A stretch of DNA of 35,935 nucleotides from Actinomycetes bacterium (GTDB lineage: Bacteria > Actinomycetota > Coriobacteriia > Coriobacteriales > Eggerthellaceae), in contig JAEYEL010000104.1 in the NCBI GenBank assembly GCA_023403475.1, forward strand, positions 1 to 35,935, given 5' to 3'. Positions 1 to 8,073 of this stretch are shown here, piece after piece. Within the stretch, counting starts at the first letter, position 1; each line of letters starts with the position of its first letter. The notes under the pieces are model-generated. The model had not been told where the DNA came from. It worked only from the letters and a program-made list of their open reading frames with translations, and did not search any database. Made by a program: the position numbers and the translations under genes.

Positions 1-17
1 AAAGGGGTTTTCCACTA

Positions 18-51
18 TTTCCCACAACGCTACGCTGTGGAAAAGTTTTTT
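18..51 (+). terminator. Rho-independent terminator-like hairpin reading rightward
   Basis: CCACA at 22-26 pairs with TGTGG at 36-40 around a 9-base loop. The flanking TTT (18-20) and AAA (41-43) extend the stem past a bulged C, and a run of T follows at 46-51. The T run lies on the plus-strand side, so the hairpin would stop a rightward transcript entering from outside the window. For the leftward ribosomal operon it would act only as a stem-loop. Confidence 0.4.
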
Positions 52-65
52 ATTCGATCGCGTTT

Positions 66-641
66 TTACTCGGCCGCTTTCTCGGCTGCTCCCGCAATTT
101 CGTCAATAGCCGCAGAAACCTCTTCGACAGCCTCCGTCACTTCCGCTTCCGCTGCTTCCGCCACCTCTTCTTCGGCGGCCTCCGCAGCAAAATCGGCTTC
201 GCTGCCAACAAGCACCTTTACCGTACCTTTGATCTCACGGTAAAGGGAAATCTCCACTTCATGCTCGCCTGCAGTTTTAATAGGGCTTTTCAACTCGACA
301 CGGCGCTTGTCCACATCGATGCCCGCCTGCTCTTTGCACGCATCGGCTATCATCTGGGCGGTTACCGAACCGAAAAGCTGACCCTCTTCGCCCACCTGCG
401 CAACGATTTTGATCGTCACGCCTTCGAGAGCTGCCTTCATGCTTTCGGCGTTGCCGACGCGTGTAACCTCACGTTTGGCAATGTTGTGCTTGCGCGCCTC
501 AAGCTGCTTCAGGTTTCCCTTGGTAGCCTTAATGGCGTACCCTTCTTTGAGCAGGTAGTTGTTGGCAAAACCGTCAGCCACGTCAATAACGTCGCCTTCG
601 CCGCCCTTGCCTTTCAACTCCTGCAAAAGGATGACTTTCAT
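66..641 (-). CDS. rplI: 50S ribosomal protein L9 with long acidic C-terminal tail
   Basis: Ribosomal protein L9 binds 23S rRNA and bridges to neighbouring ribosomes. The N-terminal domain is typical (starts MKVILLQELKGKG, then VADGFANNYLL and the usual linker helix KGNLKQLEARKHNIAKREV), followed by the C-terminal domain with LFGSVTAQMIADA. The protein is 191 residues against about 150 for most L9 proteins. The extra ~40 residues are almost entirely A, E and V with no further domain, a low-complexity tail. The start has a GGAGG-type ribosome site directly upstream. It is the last gene of rpsF-ssb-rpsR-rplI within the window, 14 bases after rpsR. Confidence 0.97.
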   Translation of the reverse strand: MKVILLQELKGKGGEGDVIDVADGFANNYLLKEGYAIKATKGNLKQLEARKHNIAKREVTRVGNAESMKAALEGVTIKIVAQVGEEGQLFGSVTAQMIADACKEQAGIDVDKRRVELKSPIKTAGEHEVEISLYREIKGTVKVLVGSEADFAAEAAEEEVAEAAEAEVTEAVEEVSAAIDEIAGAAEKAAE

Positions 642-655
642 AATGCCTCCTTTGC

Positions 656-916
656 CTAGCGGTTGCGACGGTCGCCGCGACCGCTGATGGCGGGAACCGC
701 GTAAGGCATCAAGGCCATCTCGCGAGCGCGCTTCACGGCATTCGCGATATCGCTCTGATGTTGGGTGCAGGCACCCGTCACACGGCGCGGCTTGATCTTG
801 CCGCGGTCGGTCACATATTTGCGCAGCAATTGAACGTCTTTGTAGTCGATGTACTGCGCATCTTCTTTGCAGAATTGGCAGTATTTGCGACGCGGCTGCT
901 TCGCGTAATCTGGCAT
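656..916 (-). CDS. rpsR: 30S ribosomal protein S18
   Basis: S18 partners S6 on the platform of the small subunit. The 86-residue protein has the core DYKDVQLLRKYVTDRGKI followed by KPRRVTGACTQHQ. It is the zinc-ligand (C+) form: CQFC near residues 14-17 and the later C and H of GACTQH are the expected ligands. It is the third gene of the rpsF operon, 21 bases after ssb and 14 before rplI, an order conserved across bacteria. Confidence 0.97.
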   Translation of the reverse strand: MPDYAKQPRRKYCQFCKEDAQYIDYKDVQLLRKYVTDRGKIKPRRVTGACTQHQSDIANAVKRAREMALMPYAVPAISGRGDRRNR

Positions 917-937
917 TTCAAACCTCTTTCGTATCGC

Positions 938-1456
938 TTAGAACGGAATATCGTCGTCGTAGACCGAAGAAGAGGCGTCTATAACCGGAGCGGACATGGC
1001 CGGGGCGGGCGCAGATGTGGAGCGATCGGCGTTGTACCCGGCATTGCCGCCGTAGTTGCCGCCGCCGTTTCCGTAACCACCGCTGCTTGCGCCATAGTTG
1101 CCGCCGCCACCATACGTCGAGTCGCTGCTGCGGCTCGACATGAACTCCAGCTCGTCCACGATCACTTCGATTTTCGAGCGCTTTTGACCATCGCGTTCCC
1201 ATTGGCTCCAGCGCAGCTTGCCTTCAATAGCCACTTTCGTACCCTTTTTCAGGTAGTTGGCCAAGCTGCTCGCACGGTTTCCCCACATCGTGCAGTCGAT
1301 GAAGTTCGGGTAATCTTCCCATTCGCCGGTTTGCTGGTTCTTGCGACGGTCGTTCACCGCCACGCCGAACCCCAAAACGGGTGTTCCGCTCTGAGTCTGA
1401 CGCAGTTCCGGATCGCGGGTCAAGTTGCCGCTTATGATGACTCGGTTAATGCTCAT
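938..1456 (-). CDS. ssb: Single-stranded DNA-binding protein SSB
   Basis: SSB coats single-stranded DNA during replication, repair and recombination and recruits partner enzymes through its acidic tip. The N-terminal OB fold starts MSINRVIISGNLTRDPELR and continues through WGNRASSLANYLKKGTKVAIEGKL and a segment ending SKIEVIVDELEFM. A Gly/Asn/Tyr/Ser-rich linker then leads to the C-terminal tip DDDIPF, the standard partner-binding motif. The ATG at 1456 is preferred over an in-frame ATG 15 codons upstream because AGAGG sits just before it and the family starts with MS-NRV. It is 172 residues, a normal length. Second gene of the operon; its position between S6 and S18 genes is typical. Confidence 0.96.
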   Translation of the reverse strand: MSINRVIISGNLTRDPELRQTQSGTPVLGFGVAVNDRRKNQQTGEWEDYPNFIDCTMWGNRASSLANYLKKGTKVAIEGKLRWSQWERDGQKRSKIEVIVDELEFMSSRSSDSTYGGGGNYGASSGGYGNGGGNYGGNAGYNADRSTSAPAPAMSAPVIDASSSVYDDDIPF

Positions 1457-1514
1457 GTCTACCTCTTCCCATGTTGGTCGCACGTCGTAGGCGACGCGCA
1501 ACCCACACTCTTCC

Positions 1515-1808
1515 TTAGTCGCGGTCAGTGCGCTTCACGATCTTGTGACGCACCACGGCATCGGTGATGCGCAGAACACGATCAAGCTCAGCAACATTGT
1601 CCGGATCCGAATGGAAGTCAACAAGGGTGTAGTCACCGTCGGTCAAACCATCGATCTCGTAAGCGAGTTTGCGCTTGCCCCACGCATCGACATTGTCCAC
1701 TATGCCATTTCCTTCAGCGATCGTGGTTTCGATGCGCTTCATAACAGCATTACGGGAATCTTCGTCGATTGACGGGGCAACAAAAAACAGCAATTCATAG
1801 GCCTTCAT
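1515..1808 (-). CDS. rpsF: 30S ribosomal protein S6
   Basis: S6 binds S18 and 16S rRNA helix 22 in the small subunit. The 97-residue protein starts MKAYELLFFVAPSIDE and contains WGKRKLAYEIDGLTDGDYTLVDF, both characteristic. The start at 1808 has a near-perfect Shine-Dalgarno (AAAGGAGGTGA) ending a few bases upstream; a longer in-frame start at 1859 lacks this. First gene of the operon, with a hairpin-bearing leader. Confidence 0.96.
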   Translation of the reverse strand: MKAYELLFFVAPSIDEDSRNAVMKRIETTIAEGNGIVDNVDAWGKRKLAYEIDGLTDGDYTLVDFHSDPDNVAELDRVLRITDAVVRHKIVKRTDRD

Positions 1809-1833
1809 CAGCTCACCTCCTTTGGACTGTACG

Positions 1834-1866
1834 GCTTCGGGGCTGGTGAAGGCAAACACCCGAAGC
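1834..1866 (-). promoter_or_regulatory. Leader hairpin of the rpsF operon, possible S6:S18 autoregulatory site
   Basis: On the coding strand GCTTCGGG (1866-1859) and CCCGAAGC (1841-1834) form a perfect 8-bp stem about 25 bases before the rpsF start, and the 3' arm continues into CCG. rpsF leaders in many bacteria carry a hairpin with a conserved CCG that the S6:S18 dimer binds to repress translation. The match to that motif is by eye; only the stem itself is certain. Confidence 0.4.
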
Positions 1867-1881
1867 AGGATTAGCTTACCT

Positions 1882-1887
1882 ATTCTA
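1882..1887 (-). promoter_or_regulatory. Candidate -10 element of the rpsF operon
   Basis: The coding strand reads TAGAAT here, one substitution from TATAAT, about 75 bases upstream of rpsF. It would start a transcript just before the leader hairpin. No convincing -35 hexamer is seen at 16-18 bases, so the call is weak. Confidence 0.35.
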
Positions 1888-2540
1888 GCAGAGCCCTTCT
1901 ACTCGGTCGCGGTAAATTCGTCTCGCCACTTTAACCACACATGCCTTGGCTTGGCCGCGCGCTCTGACACCGGGGAAGATAACTTCTCCAGCACCTTCGC
2001 TCGCGTGGCGATTCACGGCGAAAAACTTTCTCTTCCGCAAACTTCAACTGCTCAACCACACAAAGCCTATGGAAGACCAGCTTCTGCAAGGATACCCGCA
2101 CCACCAACATTGCCGAACTTCTTTACGCCACCATGATAGCAGCGCAATCCAGCACATCTATGATGCCCGTCAACTACTTTGTCCTGCTGGAAATCATCGA
2201 TTCTTCGTTTGGCAGCGAAAGGACCCTCTGCTTTCGCTAGCTTTTTCGCCTACGTACTTCAACTGGCAATGCATGCAGAATCAATCGGCTTGTCTTTTGT
2301 TTTCCATCTGCTTTCCATCCGCTTTCCATCCGCTCTCAACGCAAATCCAGCATCGTTCAATCCGAAATCAAGCAGATTTTCTCAAAGCCTAGACCCGAAG
2401 ACCCCAACGCCAAGGCCGCCTGCCGACAGTATCGAGCTACTTGACCACCGTTGATTACCGGTGGCAGCTGGCACCAAGATTTGCTGGTCACTGATGGCAG
2501 AGAGGCTTATCGGCCACCTCGCACAGCACAGCGCCTCAGT
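1888..2540. other. Intergenic stretch without a recognised gene
   Basis: Neither strand holds an open frame with a believable start or recognisable product. The only structure noted is three consecutive 11-bp units TTTCCATCYGC at 2301-2333 and a short inverted repeat CCACCG/CGGTGG at 2445-2464. That inverted repeat lies just past the stop of the next leftward gene and could be a weak terminator without a T run. Composition is more AT-rich than the flanking genes. Confidence 0.5.
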
Positions 2541-3071
2541 TTAGTCGACTTCGTCATCCTCGGTTTCCTCAAGATAACGTTCCTCGATTTCGCTTTCCGA
2601 ATATTCCGACGCGTCCTTGAGGTCAGCCATGAAGTTGGGGGCTTCGCCAATATAGGCAGGATCAGGCTCGAACTCATACCCCCCGCTCCCATTCATTGCA
2701 TACAAAAACCCAACAGCATGACCAGCATCTTCGCCTGGAACACCGCCTTCGGCGATGAGCGCGTCTTTCTGACCGTCATCCGTTTCCACATATCCGTCAT
2801 AGCAGAATGCGTACGCCGCTGCGCCACGCGCACCTTCAACGATATGGCGGGCAAGCGCATAACTTTCCTCCGACGAGGTTTCTCCATCGTCGTTCACCGC
2901 CGTTTCGATGAACAGGTTGTTCTTCACCACCAATGCCGTGAACGGGGCGAACTCCCCGCTCTCTTCCATCTTTTCCTTAGCCTCCTCCAAGGAAAAGAGC
3001 AGAACCTTCTCCAAAATATCCGGCAATTCCGGAACCTCTTCGGGAGTATTTTCAACTACACGATCAGCCAT
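2541..3071 (-). CDS. Acidic protein of unknown function
   Basis: I do not recognise a named family. The 176-residue product starts MADRVVENTPEEVPELPDIL at 3071, where AGAGGG precedes the ATG; the frame is open further upstream but without a ribosome site or credible protein sequence. The central part (EFAPFTALVVKNNLFIE, then YALARHIVEGARGAAAYAF and YDGYVETDDGQKDALIAEGG) looks like a compact globular domain. The last ~20 residues are nearly all E, D, S and Y. There is no signal peptide or membrane segment, so it is probably cytoplasmic. It stands alone between the rpsF operon and the phosphate transporter group. Confidence 0.8.
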   Translation of the reverse strand: MADRVVENTPEEVPELPDILEKVLLFSLEEAKEKMEESGEFAPFTALVVKNNLFIETAVNDDGETSSEESYALARHIVEGARGAAAYAFCYDGYVETDDGQKDALIAEGGVPGEDAGHAVGFLYAMNGSGGYEFEPDPAYIGEAPNFMADLKDASEYSESEIEERYLEETEDDEVD

Positions 3072-3430
3072 CGCATTCCCTCTGAACTCTTCCTGCCGCT
3101 TCCTACGCAACGGCGGCGTTTCTCTTTGTTTTCCGAGACACCTAAGTTGTCTGCGAAAAATCTTTCCGAACAGGTATAGCATATCCGACCGCACATCGAA
3201 ACCCTTCAAAAGAGGAGAGGTTGTTTCTCGCGAATCAACCGGGCATTTGCCTCTCGTCGGCCGCCGAGTTAACTGCAACGTTGTTGCGTTTACCTCTTCA
3301 GTGCGGCGCTAGCCGCCCGGTTCGCGACGCAGGAACAAGCCCGCTCGGGCGATCCGCGAAATCCGCGCTCAAGAAAGACCGACAGACTTACACCTGCAAG
3401 AAGGCCCTAGGTCTTGCCAAAGGCGATGCT
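3072..3430. other. Intergenic stretch, presumed promoter region of the acidic protein gene
   Basis: No coding frame with a credible start was found. A TATGCT/TATACC cluster on the minus strand near 3175-3185 could serve as a -10 for the downstream gene, but no paired -35 is clear. GCCCG/CGGGC pairs near 3335-3350 might end the small membrane protein transcript; this is speculative. Confidence 0.35.
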
Positions 3431-3670
3431 CTAATGGAAAAGAGGAACCATGAGCCAGAGGGCGAAAAGGACTATGGCGATGCAGGCGGCGAAACAACCC
3501 GCCGAAGCAAGTTTCCCCATAAGATGACCGGGGACGCGAGCCTCCCCCCGTTCGCCATCGGCAGCAACCCATAAACGCAGGCCAAACGCATAAAGAACGC
3601 TCACGGCACTTGCAATGCACACCGTAACCAAAAGAACGGTCACGAAGCTGGTAATTTCCTGCAAAAGCAT
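3431..3670 (-). CDS. Small two-helix membrane protein downstream of the phosphate transporter
   Basis: The 79-residue product has two hydrophobic segments, roughly residues 8-34 (SFVTVLLVTVCIASAVSVLY) and 53-77 (SAGCFAACIAIVLFALWLM), separated by a short charged loop (ADGERGEARVPGH). It is not a family I can name. A strong ribosome site (AAAGGAGATG) lies just before the ATG, which makes it a real gene despite its size. It follows the PiT transporter by about 190 bases on the same strand and may be co-transcribed with it; a role in transport is only inferred from position. Confidence 0.7.
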   Translation of the reverse strand: MLLQEITSFVTVLLVTVCIASAVSVLYAFGLRLWVAADGERGEARVPGHLMGKLASAGCFAACIAIVLFALWLMVPLFH

Positions 3671-3739
3671 GTCGACATCTCCTTTAAACCCAAACCCTTT
3701 GGGGCTATGCTTGGCCCGACCCGTCTAACCTGCGGCGCT

Positions 3740-3836
3740 CGGTTCGCGCTCCGTTCGCAACGCCTGATTCGCGCCCCGTTCGCAGCGCCCGATTCGCGCT
3801 CGGTTCGCAGCGCCCGATTCGCGCTCGGTTCGCGCT
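3740..3836. repeat. 25-bp GC-rich tandem repeat between transporter and small membrane protein
   Basis: Units at 3751-3775, 3776-3800 and 3801-3825 share the core CGTTCGCARCGCCYGATTCGC with few differences, and partial units flank them at 3740-3750 and 3826-3836. The array lies in the gap after the PiT gene. It looks like replication-slippage repeats; no function is evident. Confidence 0.75.
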
Positions 3837-3857
3837 CACGTCAAGCTCGTATCCGGC

Positions 3858-5069
<1,212 letters not shown>

Positions 5070-5114
5070 GTGCCCTCAGAATCTCCTTCGTTCGCCAAGG
5101 TGTTACCGTGGCAG

Positions 5115-5159
5115 ACCCGTTTTTCACAAGCGACCACGGCAGCACCCGTTTTTCACAAG
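5115..5159. promoter_or_regulatory. Duplicated 16-bp motif upstream of the phosphate transporter
   Basis: ACCCGTTTTTCACAAG occurs twice, at 5115-5130 and 5144-5159, with similar flanks (CCGTGGCAG / CCACGGCAG), giving a 29-bp period. It sits 46-90 bases before the gene start. It could be a pair of sites for a phosphate-responsive regulator, but it does not match the classical Pho box by eye. A simple local duplication is the alternative. Confidence 0.45.
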
Positions 5160-5177
5160 TATGCGAACTTAGGATAT

Positions 5178-5194
5178 CCTCAGAATATCTGAGG
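5178..5194. promoter_or_regulatory. 17-bp perfect palindrome, candidate operator upstream of the phosphate transporter
   Basis: CCTCAGA, three bases ATA, then TCTGAGG. The symmetry is exact, and it lies about 110-125 bases before the transporter start, upstream of the duplicated 16-bp motif. A dimeric regulator site is the simplest reading; no T run follows, so it is not a terminator. Confidence 0.4.
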
Positions 5195-5260
5195 CATGTT
5201 TGGCAAAAGTAAAGTTTGGGTAAAATGTAGTCAGCAAGCAAAAGCTTCGTTGATCGGCAG

Positions 5261-5303
5261 CAAAAATAGAGCGCCCGATGCCCGGAAGGCATCAGACGCT
5301 CTA
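5261..5303 (-). terminator. Rho-independent terminator of the YbjQ-family gene
   Basis: On the minus strand TAGAGCG (5303-5297) pairs with CGCTCTA (5273-5267), and inside it GATGCC pairs with GGCATC around a short loop. TATTTTTG follows immediately. This strong bipartite hairpin lies 73 bases after the stop of the gene ending at 5376. Confidence 0.8.
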
Positions 5304-5375
5304 TCGTTCTGAGGTTTCTCAATCAAAAGGCGGCGAATCCGTCAACGAGAATTGCGCACCGCCTCAGATACGCTC

Positions 5376-5687
5376 CTACACAAACTTCACGGCGGTACCG
5401 TAGGCGAGCATTTCCGTTGTGCCCTGCACGATGGAGCTGCTGCCGAAGCGCATGGCGACCACCGCGTCGGCGCCAAGGGCTTGTGCCTCGGCGACCATAC
5501 GGTCTTCCGCAATCTGACGCGCTTCGTTGGTCATTTCAGTGTACGACTTGATTTCGCCGCCCACAATGCCCTTCATGCCGGCCATCATGTCGCGTCCGAT
5601 GTTCTTGGACGTGACGATGTTGCCGCGCACCAACCCAAGAATCTGCACATTTTGCCCAGGAACAATATCTGCCGTGGTAACGATCAT
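5376..5687 (-). CDS. YbjQ/UPF0145 family protein
   Basis: A 103-residue member of the UPF0145 (YbjQ) family, sometimes called heavy-metal-binding domain proteins, of unknown molecular role. The family pattern is complete: VQILGLVRGNIVTSKNIGRD near residues 15-34, GMKGIVGGEIKSYTEM, then GADAVVAMRFGSSS and a final strand ending AYGTAVKFV. Normal length, no membrane segment. AAGGAG precedes the ATG. It is a single-gene transcript closed by the hairpin downstream. Confidence 0.92.
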   Translation of the reverse strand: MIVTTADIVPGQNVQILGLVRGNIVTSKNIGRDMMAGMKGIVGGEIKSYTEMTNEARQIAEDRMVAEAQALGADAVVAMRFGSSSIVQGTTEMLAYGTAVKFV

Positions 5688-5793
5688 GGTATTCTCCTTA
5701 CGAACGAACGGAATCGACGCGAACAGTATAGCAGAATCCCGCTGCGCGCTGAAACGGGACCTGCTACGGTTTTACACTTTTGCGGCTTTTGCG

Positions 5794-5861
5794 GCCGCAC
5801 CCCTGCAGCCGCTTTCGCCGCACCCCTGCAGCCGCTTTTGCCGCTTTCGCCGCACCTGCTT
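5794..5861. repeat. 23-bp tandem repeat after the cupin gene
   Basis: The unit GCCGCACCCCTGCAGCCGCT plus a TTT end starts at 5794 and again at 5817; a degenerate third part (CCGCTTTCGCCGCACCTGC) reaches 5859. The array directly follows the cupin stop codon. Probably slippage-derived; no terminator function is apparent. Confidence 0.6.
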
Positions 5862-6194
5862 CTATGGACGCTCTACGAGCATCCACACCACCACGGCCTC
5901 CTCGTCGGTTTCGTTGCGGCTGGTGTGCTCTTCGCCAGCGGGAATAAACGACGCCTCACCTGCGTGCATACGATGCACGACCCCGGCCGATTCGCAGGTC
6001 ATGCAGCCTTTGAGCACGTAAGCGTACTCGTCTCCCGTGTGCGAGGCGGGCGGCACCACGCACCCCGGGGGAAAGGACGCGTGACCCATGGAAACCCCAG
6101 GGCCTGCGGGCACGGCATCGCCGAAGAAATCGCACATGACCACGCCGTCGGCACGCGTGCGCTCGGGGGTTTCCGCTGCCGTGCGCACGATCAT
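5862..6194 (-). CDS. Small cupin-domain protein coupled to the hydantoinase genes
   Basis: A single-domain cupin of 110 residues. The two cupin motifs are visible: PPASHTGDEYAYVLKGCMTCE (motif 1, with H, E and Y at the metal-site positions) and HAGEASFIPAGEEHTSRNE (motif 2, with the conserved H). Such proteins bind a metal and small ligands and may be enzymes or sensors; the substrate is unknown. The ATG at 6194 overlaps the stop of the hydantoinase-B gene in ATGA, so translation is probably coupled. A longer frame starting at 6218 would lie wholly inside hyuB and is not chosen. The context suggests a step or ligand sensor of the same degradation pathway. Confidence 0.85.
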   Translation of the reverse strand: MIVRTAAETPERTRADGVVMCDFFGDAVPAGPGVSMGHASFPPGCVVPPASHTGDEYAYVLKGCMTCESAGVVHRMHAGEASFIPAGEEHTSRNETDEEAVVVWMLVERP

Positions 6195-8071
6195 GCGACC
6201 ACCTCCTCTTTTCCGCACTTCTCAGATGCCGCGCGGCTCGGCAGCCCGCAGTCGTCTTCTCTGGCAGTGCCTTCTTTTCCGCAGGCTGTCGCCGCTTGGA
6301 CGGCGCGACTCGTTTGTGCCGCCCAAGCGGCGCGACGGTCTTCGCTTTCGCCGGCAACGGCAAACGTCGCCTCGTTCACCTTCACGCCGTAATCGGCTAC
6401 AGCTTGCTCAGCGGTGATGTAGCCGTTGCGCACGTCTTCCGCCACGCGCTCGGCGTCGCGCAGAAGCGGGTTGCCGTAACCTCCGCCGGTACAGGTATAC
6501 ATGCGCACGGAATCGCCCGTGTTGAGAACGGTGCGCGCGGTAATGCCCATGGGGCCTTCCTTGCCGCCATCAGCACGAACGATCTCGAAGTAATTGTACG
6601 AACCGTCGGAACCGTCTGCCGCACCCCACGCCGGGTACTTGTTGCGACCGAACGATGCCGTGAACAACTGGCCGTCGGTCATAGCGCGGTACACGCGCAC
6701 CGCGCCCGAACCTCCGCGGAATTCGCCCGCGCCCGCGCCGTCAGTGTGCAGCGAATATTCGTCCACCATGATGCCGTAGCGGCTTTCGGCCATTTCAACA
6801 GGCACGTTGTAGGTTTCGCCGTCGCCCACGCAGAACTGGCCGACCTCGCCGTCCTTGCCCATGCTGGCGCCCCAGCCGCCGCCGGTCGGCTCCACGATGA
6901 GGAACGGCTCGTCGGTCTTCTGCTTAGTGCCCGCAAGCACCACCGAACACACGGAAAGCATGTGCCCCGCGCCCAGCGATTCGGGGAACACCGGCGCGAG
7001 AGCCTTCCAAACCACGTCGGCCGCATACAGCATGCTCTCGAAGTAGCAGCTCGTGGGCGCCGGAGCATGGCACTGCATGATGGTGCCGTCTTCAGCGATA
7101 ATCTTGAGCGGACGGAACACGCCGTCGTTCACAGCCAGCTCAGGGCCCAGAATAGACATGTACACCACGCGCACGCCGGCGGCAAGCGAGCTGTATCCGG
7201 TGTTGATAGGGCTTGCCACCTGCGGCTCTGAACCCGTGAAGTCGGCTATGAACTCGTCGTCGGTAATTTCCACATGCACCTTCACGCGCACGGGGTTTCC
7301 GTAACCGTCGTCGTCCATGAACTCTTCCATGTCGAAGGTTCCGTTGGGAATTTCTGCCACGCGCTTGCGCGCAATGGCCTCGCCTTGATTAAGCAGGCGC
7401 TCCATGGATTTCAGCACCACGGGGGCGGAGTACTTGTCGCACAGTTCCCCGATGCGCTTGGCTCCCGTGCGCAGCGAGGCGATCTGGCCCCACATGTCGC
7501 CGTTCGCGCTTTCGGGGAAGCGCACGTTGCTCATGATGGTGTCAATGAGCGGGCGCACCGGCTCGCCCGCGTCGAGCAGCTTCACGCCGGAAAAGCGCAT
7601 GCCCTCTTGGAACACCTCGGTCGAGTCGGTGGTGAAGGAGCCGGCCGCCATGCCGCCCACGTCGGACCAATGCGCCTTATTCCCCACGAACGCGACCAGC
7701 TTCTCGCCGTAGAACACCGGCATCACCATGCCAATGTCGGAAAGGTGCGTGCCGCCGCCCAGGTAGGGGTCGTTGATAAGGTAGACGTCGCCCGGGCGCA
7801 TGTTCTCGCGGCCGAACTTCACTATGATCTCGTCGATCATGGGAGCGATAAGCCCAATGAAGCCGCATGCACCGTTGCCTTGCGTGAGCAGAAGACCGTT
7901 CTCGTCGGCGATGCCGCTCGCATAGTCGAGCGTTTCGTAGATGATGGGGCTCATCGACGTGCGGGCGAACGAGTAGAACACCTCGTTGCTTATGGCGATG
8001 AGCGAGTCTTTCACAATGTCGAGAGTTACCGGATTGACCGCGCCCTCGGCGGAAACGTTGTTGCATGCCAT
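6191..8071 (-). CDS. hyuB: Hydantoinase B / oxoprolinase-family beta subunit
   Basis: Second subunit of an ATP-dependent hydantoinase/oxoprolinase-type enzyme, which opens cyclic amides or, in related acetone/acetophenone carboxylases, carboxylates ketones. The 626-residue product has GDVYLINDPYLGGGTHLSD, the glycine-rich VEPTGGGWGASMGKDGE, and near the end TGGGYGNPLLRDAERVAED, all typical of the B subunit. The start at 8071 lies two bases after the hyuA stop (TAG CC ATG), indicating coupling. The last ~60 residues (after the YGVKVNEATF strand) are Ala/Arg/Lys-rich and extend beyond the usual end. The actual substrate cannot be told from sequence. Confidence 0.92.
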   Translation of the reverse strand: MACNNVSAEGAVNPVTLDIVKDSLIAISNEVFYSFARTSMSPIIYETLDYASGIADENGLLLTQGNGACGFIGLIAPMIDEIIVKFGRENMRPGDVYLINDPYLGGGTHLSDIGMVMPVFYGEKLVAFVGNKAHWSDVGGMAAGSFTTDSTEVFQEGMRFSGVKLLDAGEPVRPLIDTIMSNVRFPESANGDMWGQIASLRTGAKRIGELCDKYSAPVVLKSMERLLNQGEAIARKRVAEIPNGTFDMEEFMDDDGYGNPVRVKVHVEITDDEFIADFTGSEPQVASPINTGYSSLAAGVRVVYMSILGPELAVNDGVFRPLKIIAEDGTIMQCHAPAPTSCYFESMLYAADVVWKALAPVFPESLGAGHMLSVCSVVLAGTKQKTDEPFLIVEPTGGGWGASMGKDGEVGQFCVGDGETYNVPVEMAESRYGIMVDEYSLHTDGAGAGEFRGGSGAVRVYRAMTDGQLFTASFGRNKYPAWGAADGSDGSYNYFEIVRADGGKEGPMGITARTVLNTGDSVRMYTCTGGGYGNPLLRDAERVAEDVRNGYITAEQAVADYGVKVNEATFAVAGESEDRRAAWAAQTSRAVQAATACGKEGTAREDDCGLPSRAASEKCGKEEVVA

Positions 8072-8073
8072 GG

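Noticed and set aside
36..44. DnaA-box-like TTTTCCACA on the minus strand
   Set aside because: One mismatch to the consensus and no cluster of boxes nearby; it is also part of the terminator-like hairpin.
1822..2454. Overlapping plus-strand frames after rpsF
   Set aside because: No Shine-Dalgarno, no recognisable domains, unusual composition; judged noncoding.
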